From contig NZ_CP012996.1 in assembly GCF_001412655.1 (NCBI RefSeq), positions 1,054,001-1,118,000 on the forward strand: a DNA stretch of 64,000 nucleotides. Reading direction: 5' to 3'. Positions 35,155 to 44,499 of this stretch are shown piece by piece; the first letter of the stretch is position 1, and each line of letters begins with the position of its first letter. The stretch is from Pedobacter sp. PACM 27299. GTDB taxonomy: Bacteria; Bacteroidota; Bacteroidia; Sphingobacteriales; Sphingobacteriaceae. The notes beneath the pieces are model-generated. The model did no database searches. It saw only the letters and a list, made by a program, of their open reading frames with translations, and had not been told where the DNA came from. The position numbers and the translations under genes are program-made.

Positions 35155-36030
35155 TTAATTGCAGGCCTCTAATGTGGTACTCATCAGTTGGTCATTTTCA
35201 TTGTATACGTAGGAGCAGGTCTTGCAATTGTCTTCCTTATGCCTGATGTATTTAAATGTACTGACTAGATCAGCTGTTTTACCTGTAATCATCTGGCGGT
35301 TATTGTCCCAGGCCATTTCATTAATACTAACCAACTTTTTAGGACTTAAGCTGTAATAGCTAAATTTTGTATAAACATCTTCCTCATCGTTCAGATATTG
35401 ATAAATAAGTTCAGAATCGTGTGTGCTTTCTTTAATCAGTCGACCCAGATGGTCATAACTAGATCTGAGGTCCCATAGATAGAAGGTTTCATAGGCAACA
35501 GGTACCTCATCTTTTAAGGTCACTTTATAGTAACGGTCCGATTCATACACGAACCAGGTGAGTGTTTTCCCGTTTTCATTGTTGATCATTAATTTTTGAA
35601 TGAGACCATAGTCATCCCTGATATAATTTAGCTTACTGGTCATGTGGCTTCCGTTCATATCCCTGGACTCTATCAGCAGGTGTTCCTTATTGTATACATA
35701 ATGAGTTTTTCCTGATAGGGGCTGTTGCATCAGGCTATCACTAAATTCCTGATAGGTGCTTTCCTGGCAATCGCAGGGGTGGAGCTGTTCCCTTTTATAA
35801 ACCTTGGCATAATCGAAAGTATTGCCGTTTTTAATCAATAAGCTGGCATAAGATTGGTCTGGCTCAAAGTTAGAAAGTAGGATACGATCCATCTCTTGCT
35901 GATACCTTGTCATTTTAGCAAATGATATTTTTCGCGTATAGCGTGGAACAGGGCTGCTGATTTTTTGAAAATAGAGATAGCCAGCTGCTAAAATGACAAG
36001 AACGAATAAGGCTAATCCAATCTTCGTCAA
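35155..36030 (-). CDS. Membrane-anchored protein of unknown function
   Basis: A 291-residue protein with one N-terminal membrane helix (residues 4-20) and an extracytoplasmic body. The body carries short YD-repeat-like pieces (YDHLGRLIKES, YVYNENDQLMST) and two cysteine clusters (HPCDCQ and CKTC). I do not recognise the family; the pieces resemble RHS/YD-type beta repeats but are too few to be sure. The start is a TTG at 36030, since the next ATG lies behind the membrane helix. The stop of the HD gene is two bases upstream, so the two are translated together. Confidence 0.65.
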   Translation of the reverse strand: MTKIGLALFVLVILAAGYLYFQKISSPVPRYTRKISFAKMTRYQQEMDRILLSNFEPDQSYASLLIKNGNTFDYAKVYKREQLHPCDCQESTYQEFSDSLMQQPLSGKTHYVYNKEHLLIESRDMNGSHMTSKLNYIRDDYGLIQKLMINNENGKTLTWFVYESDRYYKVTLKDEVPVAYETFYLWDLRSSYDHLGRLIKESTHDSELIYQYLNDEEDVYTKFSYYSLSPKKLVSINEMAWDNNRQMITGKTADLVSTFKYIRHKEDNCKTCSYVYNENDQLMSTTLEACN

Positions 36031-36032
36031 GG

Positions 36033-36638
36033 TTAGTTTTTCTTTAAGATACCTCTGGTCATACTTTCCTCAAATAAATTCTGAGTATGGTCCCATAATA
36101 CCTCTGAACCATCCTTCATTTTGCATGTTTTTTTCAGTACCATATCATATTTTACCTCAAATTCGCTCCAGGTTCCTCCTTCATTGGATACGTTTTGAAG
36201 AACTGGTTCCAGTCTGTCAATGGACTTGGCAAACTTAGATTCTGCAGTGATTCCAGCTTCAAATTCTTCCCATAGTGAAATAAATTCTTCTGCTTGCTGC
36301 TCGGGTAAAAGGCCAAAAATTCGTGCTGCAGCCTTCTGTTCTTCGACAGTATTGTCGTGATTCGCGTTGGTATCATATAAAAAAATATCTCCTGAATCGA
36401 TTTCTACAATGTCGTGAATGAGCAGCATCTTAACCACTTTCATCACCTCTACTTTTTCATTCGCGTGCTCGGCAAGTACCATGGCCATCATGGCGAGGTG
36501 CCAGCTGTGCTCAGCATCGTTTTCATGTCGCGTACTGTTGAATAGACGCGTTTTTCGCTGTATATATTTGAGTTTGTCAATTTCGTGAATGAAGGCCATT
36601 TGTTTGGCCAGGTTCGTTAAATTCATAAGGTTTTTCAA
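36033..36638 (-). CDS. HD-domain phosphohydrolase (HDDC2/YfbR-like)
   Basis: A 201-residue metal-dependent phosphohydrolase. The metal ligands of the HD fold are visible: His in RHENDAEHSWH, the HD pair in LLIHDIVEIDSGD, and a later aspartate in KSIDRLEPVLQ. This layout matches HDDC2 and YfbR-type 5'-deoxynucleotidases, which hydrolyse deoxynucleoside monophosphates. ATG at 36638 is chosen; a second ATG at 36626 is also possible. It is the first gene of a two-gene unit with the membrane-anchored unknown. Confidence 0.88.
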   Translation of the reverse strand: MKNLMNLTNLAKQMAFIHEIDKLKYIQRKTRLFNSTRHENDAEHSWHLAMMAMVLAEHANEKVEVMKVVKMLLIHDIVEIDSGDIFLYDTNANHDNTVEEQKAAARIFGLLPEQQAEEFISLWEEFEAGITAESKFAKSIDRLEPVLQNVSNEGGTWSEFEVKYDMVLKKTCKMKDGSEVLWDHTQNLFEESMTRGILKKN

Positions 36639-36736
36639 AATTTTTAAAGACCCAAAAGTAGGATTTTATTCCTCTTTTTCTATTATATTCAGGTCAGGTG
36701 TATCCCCGTTACTGAGGAGCTAATTTGGCAGTGGCC

Positions 36737-36767
36737 TTGCTTTTTAGCCTCGTTTTTCGTACCTTTG
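36737..36767 (+). promoter_or_regulatory. Promoter of the betaine-uptake locus
   Basis: TTG (36737-36739) and TACCTTTG (36760-36767) are 20 bases apart, an excellent match to the Bacteroidota promoter. Transcription would begin near 36774 and leave a leader of about 175 bases. Confidence 0.7.
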
Positions 36768-36773
36768 TCGTGT

Positions 36774-36949
36774 TTTTAATTTAAAGCTCAGTGGATTCGT
36801 CAGGATTTGCTAGTCAATTTCTTTTAAAGAAACAGATGTAAATCTGTTCAAATGTCTAAGGGGATTGCCCCCCCGATTTTCATTTAATGTTTTATTTAAA
36901 GCATTTGATTACAAACAGTAATGGAACTGGTTTGTACTAATAAAATATT
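36774..36949 (+). other. Long leader with stem-loops before the outer-membrane barrel gene
   Basis: Within the predicted leader, AACAGAT and ATCTGTT form a 7-bp hairpin with a four-base loop around 36830-36850. GGGG and CCCC (36858-36872) form a second one. Complementary TTCTTT/AAAGAA pieces sit just before. The leader might be an osmotic or ligand-responsive RNA element, but I recognise no known riboswitch. No ORF of interest is present between the HD gene and 36950. Confidence 0.35.
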
Positions 36950-38329
36950 ATGGTAAAATTCACACAGCTCATAGGCTGTTTAACACTATTTTTTGTTGTC
37001 CCACTGACGACGCTGGCCCAAGATCCAACCCCCATATTAACCGCTGCAGCCCGAATTCCATTAGGAGCAGATCAGCTGGACAGGAGGGATCAGCCAGATT
37101 CGACAAGAAAGGCAGGCAGAGAAGGCCAGGCAAACAAGGCCTTTCCGAAAAACAAGTCAGATACGATCAAAAAGAACGTTCCAAATGAACCGGATGTTCC
37201 AATTAGGGAGCGCATTCCGACTACACAAAAAGATACAGCAGGCCAGGGAAAACAGGCAGATTCAATACGACAGGCAGAAAAGCCTACACTCAAAATAGGG
37301 GGTGCATTAAGGTTCAACTACAACCTTTCCTCCTGGAAAAAAGAACAAGTAAAAAGAGGCGGAGATTTCGGACTGGATATGTTCAGAATCAATGTAGATG
37401 CCTCCCACAAAAAACTAGATTTCCACGCAGAATATCGGTTTTATGCTAAAGCCTCCGGCGGATCTTTTTTAAAAGATGGGTATTTAACCTATCACCTCAA
37501 TGACAGTACCAATCTTGCAATTGGACTAGTTCAGAATCCCTTCGGGAATACAACATATAACTCTCATAACTGGTTTTTTAACCTTCCCTATTACCTGGGC
37601 TTTGAAGATAAAGCTTCCATGGGAATCAGGTTTCATCAACGCAGCAATCGCTGGATGTATGATTTGGCCTTCTTTAAAAGTGCAATGGAGCTAGATTTTG
37701 GTGATAAAACCAGCATCGATCCTTCGCGATATTCTTATGATGTTGCGGGCAGAAATAAAGAAGTAAACCAGGGGAACGTAAAAACGGAGTACTTCCTCTC
37801 AGAAAATAAACGAATTGGTATTTCTGGAATGCTGGGCGGTGTTTACAACATCCCTACCGGAAATATGGGCTCCAGGTGGGCAGCAGCCATACATACCGAC
37901 CTAACATTTGGGAAGTTCAATGTAAAACTGCAGTCAATGTATTATCAATACCATCTCGCAGATTCGGCACAATATAGCCAAACTATAAATCTGGGTGCTT
38001 ACGGTTCCACTTATGATGCGGCCACAAAAGCATATTTACACACTGCGTCTGTTGCCTTTACTCAAGCGGTAAAGATTGGTCCGGTCAATTCAATCACCTT
38101 TTATGAAAACTATTCCTATATGGATAAGACGCAAGAGGGAAGTACCGATACACAGATGAATGTATTGGGAATGATGCTGAATGCAGGTAACCTGGTTACT
38201 TATGTGGATTGGGCATCAGGAAAAAATCAACCCTGGTTAGGTCCTGAATGGCAAAATGGTCTAGCCTCAGGAAATCCAGATGCCAAATGGCACAGTCGCT
38301 TTAACATTAACATCGGCTATTATTTTTAA
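36950..38329 (+). CDS. Outer-membrane beta-barrel protein of the betaine locus
   Basis: A 459-residue protein with a signal peptide (about 1-23). A hydrophilic, probably disordered stretch rich in Lys, Arg, Gln and Pro follows (about 25-110), and then a porin-like barrel with alternating aromatic strands that ends in the terminal phenylalanine of NINIGYYF. It has no TonB plug domain, so it should be a passive channel. It lies 17 bases before the ATPase gene of a glycine-betaine-type ABC importer and shares its promoter. It may let osmoprotectants pass the outer membrane. The family assignment beyond porin-like is uncertain. Confidence 0.75.
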   Translation: MVKFTQLIGCLTLFFVVPLTTLAQDPTPILTAAARIPLGADQLDRRDQPDSTRKAGREGQANKAFPKNKSDTIKKNVPNEPDVPIRERIPTTQKDTAGQGKQADSIRQAEKPTLKIGGALRFNYNLSSWKKEQVKRGGDFGLDMFRINVDASHKKLDFHAEYRFYAKASGGSFLKDGYLTYHLNDSTNLAIGLVQNPFGNTTYNSHNWFFNLPYYLGFEDKASMGIRFHQRSNRWMYDLAFFKSAMELDFGDKTSIDPSRYSYDVAGRNKEVNQGNVKTEYFLSENKRIGISGMLGGVYNIPTGNMGSRWAAAIHTDLTFGKFNVKLQSMYYQYHLADSAQYSQTINLGAYGSTYDAATKAYLHTASVAFTQAVKIGPVNSITFYENYSYMDKTQEGSTDTQMNVLGMMLNAGNLVTYVDWASGKNQPWLGPEWQNGLASGNPDAKWHSRFNINIGYYF

Positions 38330-38346
38330 CATCACATCTACGAAAA

Positions 38347-39585
38347 ATGTCTAAACTTAAAATAGAAGACCTTACCCTAATTTTTGGGAAGGAAAAGGAA
38401 GCTGCGCTTTCTTTATTGAAGCAAGGGAAATCCAAAGCGGAGATCCTCAAGGAAACAGGTTGTACAGTAGCGGTGAAAAATGCCAGCTTCGCAATTGAAG
38501 AAGGTGAATTTTTTGTCATTATGGGATTATCAGGAAGTGGTAAATCCAGTTTATTGCGTTGTCTGAACAGGTTAATTGAACCTACCGCAGGAAGCGTGAT
38601 TTTAAATCAAAGAAACATTACCTCTCTTGGTGACCTGGAATTACAAGCCGTTCGTCGTAAAGAAATGGCGATGGTGTTCCAGAATTTCGGATTGCTGCCA
38701 CACCGTACAGTGTTGGAAAATGTAGCATTTGGATTGGAATTGCAAGATATTCCAAAAGAAGAAAGAGAAGAAAAGGCGAAAACTGTGATTGATCTGGTGA
38801 GCCTTCGTGGTTATGAAAATCAACATACAGCTGAGCTTTCCGGTGGGATGCAGCAGCGTGTTGGTTTAGCCAGAGCTCTAGCCAATGACCCGGAAATATT
38901 GTTGATGGATGAAGCCTTTTCTGCATTGGATCCGCTGATCCGTACACAAATGCAGGACGAGCTGATCGATCTGCAGGAGAAAATGCACAGAACTATTGTT
39001 TTTATTACACATGATCTGGATGAAGCGATTCGATTAGGAGATCGTATTGCGATCATGAAAGATGGAGAAATTATACAAATAGGTACACCAGAAGATATTT
39101 TAACCAATCCGGCAACAGATTACGTGGCTTCTTTCGTAGAGAAAGTAGACCGTAAATCGATCATCACTGCTGCCAGTCTGCTTTTTGAAAAACCAACCGT
39201 AGCGATTTTCAAAAAGGATGGGGTAGAAGGTAGTTTGCGTAAAATGCGTATTTCCGGATTGACCTCTTTACCAGCAGTATCAGTGGATAAACATTTCCTG
39301 GGTTTTGTATACCTGAAGGATTTGCTGGAGCTGAAAGCACAAAAAGAGCATACGATTGAAAAAGCCATCATCAAGGATATTCCGGTTGCTTATCCGGAGA
39401 CAACCGTAGAACAGATGCTGCCATATATTGCTGAAAACGGCAGAGCGGTGCCTGTAGTAGACGAAAAAACAAATAAACTGATTGGAATCGTATCCCAAAC
39501 CTCCCTGTTAATTGAAACAACGGGTACAAGCTGGGAAAGCGCCACTGGAAACACAATTGATCACCTTCAAAAAGAAATTATTTAA
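38347..39585 (+). CDS. proV: Glycine betaine/proline ABC transporter, ATPase subunit
   Basis: A 412-residue ATPase of the ProV/OpuAA type that powers osmoprotectant import. Walker A GLSGSGKS is at residues 60-67, the signature is LSGGMQQR, and Walker B is ILLMDEAFSALD. The C-terminal part (about 280-400) holds a pair of CBS domains, which sense ionic strength or nucleotides in OpuA-type transporters. The stop codon overlaps the start of the permease gene by one base. The long N-terminal preface before the Walker motif is normal for ProV. Confidence 0.95.
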   Translation: MSKLKIEDLTLIFGKEKEAALSLLKQGKSKAEILKETGCTVAVKNASFAIEEGEFFVIMGLSGSGKSSLLRCLNRLIEPTAGSVILNQRNITSLGDLELQAVRRKEMAMVFQNFGLLPHRTVLENVAFGLELQDIPKEEREEKAKTVIDLVSLRGYENQHTAELSGGMQQRVGLARALANDPEILLMDEAFSALDPLIRTQMQDELIDLQEKMHRTIVFITHDLDEAIRLGDRIAIMKDGEIIQIGTPEDILTNPATDYVASFVEKVDRKSIITAASLLFEKPTVAIFKKDGVEGSLRKMRISGLTSLPAVSVDKHFLGFVYLKDLLELKAQKEHTIEKAIIKDIPVAYPETTVEQMLPYIAENGRAVPVVDEKTNKLIGIVSQTSLLIETTGTSWESATGNTIDHLQKEII

Positions 39586-40412
39586 TGATACATATAGGGA
39601 CATACATAGAACAATTTATAAACTGGCTGACACTCAACTTTGGGGCATTTTTTAACCTGATCAAAATAGTGGTAGAATCTGTCGTTAATTCGGTAGAATG
39701 GGTACTGATGTTTCCTCCATTTTACATCGTGATTGCCTTAATCGCCTTTCTGGCCTGGAAACGTACTGGCTGGGGCGTAACCGTCTTTACTATTCTGGGA
39801 ATGGGTTTGATTTGGGGAATGGGCTATTGGGATCAGACGATGGCTACTCTGGCGCTGATTTTATCTGCGGCTTTTATCGCCTTGCTGATGGGAGTTCCAT
39901 TGGGGATCTGGGCGGCTAAAAATCCAACGGCTGGAAAAATTATCCGTCCGGTACTGGATTTAATGCAAACTATGCCCGCATTCGTTTACCTGATTCCTGC
40001 GGTGCTGTTCTTTGGCTTAGGTAAAGTGCCTGGTGCTTTTGCAACGGTCATCTTTGCGATGCCACCTGCAGTTAGATTAACCACTTTAGGGATCAGTCAG
40101 GTGCCTGCTTCTATCGTAGAGGCTACGCGCTCATTTGGTGCAACACCTCGTCAGCTGCTTTTTAAAGTAGAATTGCCGCTGGCATTACCAACCATCCTGG
40201 CTGGCGTAAATCAAACCATTATGATGGCACTTTCTATGGTCGTGATCTCTGCAATGATTGCAGCTGGTGGATTAGGTGAGGTGGTATTGAAAGGAATTAC
40301 GCAGTTGAAAATCGGTTTAGGTTTTGAAGGTGGGATCGCTGTAGTGATTCTGGCTGTGATCCTAGATAGGATTACACAGTCGTTTGGCGTAAAGAAACCA
40401 GTTAAGGTTTAA
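39585..40412 (+). CDS. proW: Glycine betaine/proline ABC transporter, permease
   Basis: A 275-residue inner-membrane permease with about six membrane helices and the binding-protein-dependent transport loop (SIVEATRSFGATPRQLLFKVELPLALP), in which the EA...G core contacts the ATPase. It matches ProW/OpuAB. The start overlaps the stop of proV in TAATG, so translation is coupled. The substrate-binding lipoprotein gene follows after 94 bases. Confidence 0.95.
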   Translation: MIHIGTYIEQFINWLTLNFGAFFNLIKIVVESVVNSVEWVLMFPPFYIVIALIAFLAWKRTGWGVTVFTILGMGLIWGMGYWDQTMATLALILSAAFIALLMGVPLGIWAAKNPTAGKIIRPVLDLMQTMPAFVYLIPAVLFFGLGKVPGAFATVIFAMPPAVRLTTLGISQVPASIVEATRSFGATPRQLLFKVELPLALPTILAGVNQTIMMALSMVVISAMIAAGGLGEVVLKGITQLKIGLGFEGGIAVVILAVILDRITQSFGVKKPVKV

Positions 40413-40506
40413 GTTTAGAAAATAAAGGTTAAACACAAAGGATGCTATAGACGAGGCTTCCTGAATGAATATTGAAAATTAGTACAACATCATAAAATAA
40501 GATAAC

Positions 40507-41370
40507 ATGAAAAAAATATTTGGTAGTATATTGATCGCATTGGTAATTGGTATCATCGCTTCCTGCGGAAAAACCAATGATGATAAAAAAGTAACGATCG
40601 CTTATGTAAACTGGGCAGAAGGGGTGGCAATGACTCAATTGTCGAAAGTTTTATTGGAAAAGGAAGGTTATACAGTAGCGCTGAAAAACGCGGATGTAGC
40701 ACCTGTTTTTGCAGCTGTAGCCGGCGGTGATGCCGATGTTTTCCTGGATACCTGGATGCCGGTAACGCATAAAGAATACCTGGATAAATTTGGTGCAAAT
40801 CTGGAAATTTTAGGAACGAATTTTAAAACTGCAAGGATTGGTTTTGTGGTTCCAGAATATGTAAAGATCAGCAGTATTGAAGATCTAAACGTAAATGCGA
40901 AGCTTTTTAACGGTAAAATCGTTGGGATTGATGCCGGCGCTGGCATCATGAACAAGGCAGAACAAGCCATTAAGGATTATGAGCTGAAATTAGAATTACA
41001 GTCTTCAAGTGAGGCGGCTATGCTGGCGGTATTGAAGAAAAGTATCGATGCGAAGGAGCCAATAGTGATCACAGGATGGGCACCACATTATATCTTCAGT
41101 ACTTATAAATTAAAGTTCTTAAATGACCCGAAAGCTGTTTTTGGTACGGTAGAATCCATTCAAACAGTAGCCAATAAACATTTTGTAGCAGCTAAGCCGA
41201 AGCTGGCAGAATTTTTTAGAAACTTCCAGCTGGATGAAGCAGAACTAAGTTCATTAATGGCCGCTTTGGAAAGTAACACGAATGAAAAAGTAGCGGTTGT
41301 GGACTGGTTGGCTAAACACCAGGAACTGGAAATGCAGCTGCGTTCTTTTATAAAATCAGATGCAGAGTAA
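40507..41370 (+). CDS. proX: Glycine betaine ABC transporter, substrate-binding lipoprotein
   Basis: A 287-residue OpuAC-type binding protein with a lipobox IIASC (Cys20). The binding domain contains VNWAEGVAMTQ, DADVFLDTWMP and ITGWAPHYIF. The tryptophans in VNWAEG, DTWMP and TGWAPH are well placed to form the aromatic cage that holds the quaternary ammonium of betaine. It would be tethered to the inner membrane, where it feeds ProW. The gene completes the importer and ends before a hairpin at 41391-41424. The exact ligand (glycine betaine, proline betaine, choline) cannot be read from the sequence. Confidence 0.94.
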   Translation: MKKIFGSILIALVIGIIASCGKTNDDKKVTIAYVNWAEGVAMTQLSKVLLEKEGYTVALKNADVAPVFAAVAGGDADVFLDTWMPVTHKEYLDKFGANLEILGTNFKTARIGFVVPEYVKISSIEDLNVNAKLFNGKIVGIDAGAGIMNKAEQAIKDYELKLELQSSSEAAMLAVLKKSIDAKEPIVITGWAPHYIFSTYKLKFLNDPKAVFGTVESIQTVANKHFVAAKPKLAEFFRNFQLDEAELSSLMAALESNTNEKVAVVDWLAKHQELEMQLRSFIKSDAE

Positions 41371-41390
41371 TTTAAGCATATGCTTATAGT

Positions 41391-41424
41391 AAAACAGGGT
41401 GTGTCCTATGATACACCCTGTTTT
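41391..41424 (+). terminator. Terminator after the betaine importer genes
   Basis: AAAACAGGGTGT (41391-41402) pairs with ACACCCTGTTTT (41413-41424) around a 10-base loop. The T run is short, but the 12-bp stem is strong. Confidence 0.75.
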
Positions 41425-41533
41425 GGTTTATATGAATTGTTTTCTTGGAACAGCCTGTCTTTCCACCTCATAAACATGACATAATTTTTAAGATTCTATA
41501 TTAAAAATATCACTCTTCTACGCAGAATATAGG

Positions 41534-41541
41534 TACTTTTG
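41534..41541 (+). promoter_or_regulatory. Candidate -7 element of the gap gene
   Basis: TACTTTTG matches TAnnTTTG in full; no clear -33 TTG is found. It would give a leader of about 140 bases, in which I see no recognisable RNA element. Confidence 0.4.
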
Positions 41542-41690
41542 CCCCATAATTTCAGGGATTTGGAGCTGTTTCTTCGAAGCCATGAATTTATGCCAGCAGG
41601 AAGGAAGATCTCGAATTATAATTAGCGGGACGGACTAGGACTGTAACCAACAAAATAACCAACAAGAACATCGATAACTAACATTTTCAA

Positions 41691-42686
41691 ATGAAAATAG
41701 CAATTAATGGTTTTGGTAGAATTGGCCGTATTTTTTTACGCAGTGCCATCGAAAAAAACATCAATGTTGTGGCCATCAATGACCTCGGAGATCCGGCAAC
41801 ACTCGCGCATTTATTCAAATACGACACGGTTCACCGTGGATTTAAGGGTACAGTCAGCTTTGAAGCTGATGCTTTAATTGTGAATGAAAAGAAAATCCAG
41901 GTTTATGCAAAGTCTAATCCGGCAGAATTGCCTTGGGCGGAACTTGGAATCGATCTGGTTTTAGAATCTACCGGTAAGTTTACCAGCAGAGCAGGAGCGG
42001 ATCTGCATTTGCAGGCGGGAGCGAAGCAGGTATTGATTTCGGCACCTGCCGCAGATAAGGACATTCCTATGGTGGTATTGGGTGTAAATGAAACGCATAT
42101 CGATTTGAAGTCGCCCATTCTGTCTAATGCTTCCTGTACCACAAACAATGTGGCACCAATGGTGAAAATCCTGGACGACAACTGGGGTGTATTGGAAGGA
42201 TATATTACCACGATCCACTCCATGACTGGTGATCAAAACCTGCATGATGGACCGCATAAAGATTTAAGAAGAGCGAGAGCGGCTTCGGCTTCGATCATTC
42301 CAACGAGTACAGGAGCGGCAAAAGCGATCACCAATATTTTTCCTCATCTGGAAGGGAAATTGGGCGGTGCAGGAATCAGGGTTCCAGTATTGAACGGTTC
42401 CTTAACTGATTTTACCTGTCTGCTGAAAACAGCAACCACGATTGAAGAAATCAATGCTGCATTCAAAAAAGCATCAGAAAATGAATTAAAAGAGCTGGTA
42501 GAATATACCGAAGACCCTATTGTTTCCGTTGATATTCTAGACAATCCACATTCCTGCATCTTTGATGCACAGCTGACCTCTATCGTTGGTGATATGGTGA
42601 AAGTGGTGGGTTGGTATGATAATGAGTCTGGATATTCCAACCGTTTGGTGGATCTGGTATTAAAAATTGCAGCAACACATGATTAA
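41691..42686 (+). CDS. gap: Glyceraldehyde-3-phosphate dehydrogenase, type I
   Basis: A 331-residue glycolytic enzyme that converts glyceraldehyde-3-phosphate to 1,3-bisphosphoglycerate. The NAD-binding start INGFGRIGRIFLRS, the catalytic SNASCTTNNVAP with the active cysteine, and the later WYDNESGYSNR segment are all present. The Asp in AINDLGD after strand 2 suggests NAD+ preference. Its last bases overlap the GNAT gene, and pgk lies just behind it. This makes a lower-glycolysis unit. Confidence 0.97.
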   Translation: MKIAINGFGRIGRIFLRSAIEKNINVVAINDLGDPATLAHLFKYDTVHRGFKGTVSFEADALIVNEKKIQVYAKSNPAELPWAELGIDLVLESTGKFTSRAGADLHLQAGAKQVLISAPAADKDIPMVVLGVNETHIDLKSPILSNASCTTNNVAPMVKILDDNWGVLEGYITTIHSMTGDQNLHDGPHKDLRRARAASASIIPTSTGAAKAITNIFPHLEGKLGGAGIRVPVLNGSLTDFTCLLKTATTIEEINAAFKKASENELKELVEYTEDPIVSVDILDNPHSCIFDAQLTSIVGDMVKVVGWYDNESGYSNRLVDLVLKIAATHD

Positions 42687-43107
42687 GAGAATTACAGCGG
42701 CAGAGACCTTGCCACTAAGAAGTTTAGTCCTGAGAAATGGGATGGCTTACGAGCAGTGTGTTTTTCCTCAGGATGATCAGGCGGGTGTTTTTCATCTTGG
42801 CTGTTTTGAAGGAACAAAACTGGTTACTGTAGCGACATTTTTCCCAGAGGATCGTCCAGAACAAGGCTCAGGAGGCTTTCGCTTGCGCGGTATGGCTTCT
42901 GATCCGGCCTTTGCTGGAAAAGGATATGGCGCAAAGCTGATAAAATTTGCAATTGATGAGCTGACATCAGCTAATGCTGCTTATATTTGGTGCAACGCGC
43001 GTAGTTCTGCAGCTGCTTTTTATGAGAAGCTGGGCTTTGTATTGATTTCTGAAGAGTTTGAAATACTAGGCGTAGGACCTCATTTCGACATGTTCAGAAA
43101 GCTGTAA
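42679..43107 (+). CDS. GNAT-family N-acetyltransferase
   Basis: A 142-residue acetyltransferase with a clear acetyl-CoA loop, RLRGMASDPAFAGKGYGAKLI (core RxxGxG/A shown by GKGYGA), and a C-terminal AAAFYEKLGFVLISEEFE typical of motif B. The frame extends to 42667, but the ATG at 42679 is the first good start. It overlaps the end of gap by eight bases, so translation is coupled. Its place between gap and pgk suggests a link to central carbon metabolism, for example protein or metabolite acetylation, but there is no direct evidence. Confidence 0.88.
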   Translation: MIKRITAAETLPLRSLVLRNGMAYEQCVFPQDDQAGVFHLGCFEGTKLVTVATFFPEDRPEQGSGGFRLRGMASDPAFAGKGYGAKLIKFAIDELTSANAAYIWCNARSSAAAFYEKLGFVLISEEFEILGVGPHFDMFRKL

Positions 43108-43199
43108 ATTTCATTTGAACAAAGCGGTATGACGTAAATTATTTAATACTCTTTTAAAGTAGTACCATTCAAAACCAATAATTCTAAACAATAACAATA

Positions 43200-44393
43200 A
43201 TGAGAACAATAGACCAGTGTAATTTCAAAGATAAAAAAGCTTTAGTAAGGGTAGATTTCAATGTGCCTTTGGATGCTGAATTTAACATTACTGATGACAA
43301 AAGAATGCGTGCTGCATTGCCAACCATTACTAAAATTTTGAATGATGGTGGTTCAGTAATCCTGATGTCTCATTTAGGTCGTCCAAAAAACGGACCAGAT
43401 GACAAATTTTCTTTGAAACACATCTTAGGTGATCTTTCCAGAATGTTAGACCTGGAAGTGAAGTTTGCAAATGATTGTATTGGAGAAGAGGCTGCCGACA
43501 AAGCTAGAAACCTGGAGCCAGGACAAGTTTTGTTATTGGAGAACCTTCGTTTTTACAAGGAAGAAGAAAAAGGAGATCGCGATTTCGCAGAGAAATTATC
43601 GAAACTTGGAGATGTATATGTGAATGATGCTTTTGGTACTGCACACCGTGCACATGCCTCTACAGCAATCATCGCTGAATTCTTTCCGAATGACAAATAC
43701 TTCGGTTATTTGATGGCTGAAGAGCTTAAAAATGCGGAAAAAGTAAACGATGGTGCGGTGAAACCTTTCACTGCGATCATGGGTGGCGCGAAAGTGTCAG
43801 ATAAGATTTTATTGATCGAAAGCCTGTTGGATAAAGTGGATAACCTGATCATCGGTGGTGGTATGGCTTATACTTTTGCGAAAGCTCAGGGTGGTGAAAT
43901 CGGTACTTCTCTTTTAGAGGAAGACAGAATGGCGCTTTGTCTGGAATTGCTGGTTAAAGCGAAAGCTAAAGGGGTGAATTTATACCTTCCTTTAGACACC
44001 GTGATCGCGGATAAATTCTCTAATGAAGCAGAGAAGAAAAACGTGGATACGGGTTGTATTCCTGCAGACTGGATGGGCTTAGATATTGGTCCAAAAACGA
44101 TTGCTTTATTTTCTGAAGTGATCAAAGGTTCGAAAACTTTGCTTTGGAATGGTCCGATGGGTGTTTTCGAAATGGCAAACTTCGAGCAAGGAACACGTGC
44201 AATTGCTGATGCAGTTGTAGCTGCTACTCAGGACAATGGCGCGTTTTCATTGATCGGTGGCGGAGATTCTGCTGCGGCCATCGCAAAATTCAATTTAGAG
44301 GATAAAGTGAGTTATGTTTCTACCGGTGGTGGTGCATTATTGGAGTATATGGAAGGCAAAGAATTGCCAGGTGTAAAAGCCATTAATGACTAG
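43200..44393 (+). CDS. pgk: Phosphoglycerate kinase
   Basis: A 397-residue monomeric enzyme that transfers phosphate from 1,3-bisphosphoglycerate to ADP. The N-terminal substrate loop RVDFNVPL is at about residues 17-24, SHLGRPK follows, and the C-terminal domain has the GGAKVSDK and GGGDSAAA segments that bind nucleotide. The length is normal. It closes the gap-GNAT-pgk unit and ends at a strong terminator. Confidence 0.97.
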   Translation: MRTIDQCNFKDKKALVRVDFNVPLDAEFNITDDKRMRAALPTITKILNDGGSVILMSHLGRPKNGPDDKFSLKHILGDLSRMLDLEVKFANDCIGEEAADKARNLEPGQVLLLENLRFYKEEEKGDRDFAEKLSKLGDVYVNDAFGTAHRAHASTAIIAEFFPNDKYFGYLMAEELKNAEKVNDGAVKPFTAIMGGAKVSDKILLIESLLDKVDNLIIGGGMAYTFAKAQGGEIGTSLLEEDRMALCLELLVKAKAKGVNLYLPLDTVIADKFSNEAEKKNVDTGCIPADWMGLDIGPKTIALFSEVIKGSKTLLWNGPMGVFEMANFEQGTRAIADAVVAATQDNGAFSLIGGGDSAAAIAKFNLEDKVSYVSTGGGALLEYMEGKELPGVKAIND

Positions 44394-44414
44394 TCTTTTC
44401 GTCTGAAAAAATAG

Positions 44415-44453
44415 ACAGGCGCTTCGCTATTTTGTGAAGCGCCTGTTTTTTTT
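44415..44453 (+). terminator. Strong terminator after pgk
   Basis: A 13-bp stem (ACAGGCGCTTCGC with GTGAAGCGCCTGT, one G-T pair) with a six-base loop is followed by a run of eight Ts. It isolates the dcw cluster from the glycolytic genes. Confidence 0.92.
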
Positions 44454-44499
44454 ACCACCTCATTTACTGTGTTTTCGATCCCCTCAAGGCACAAAAAAA

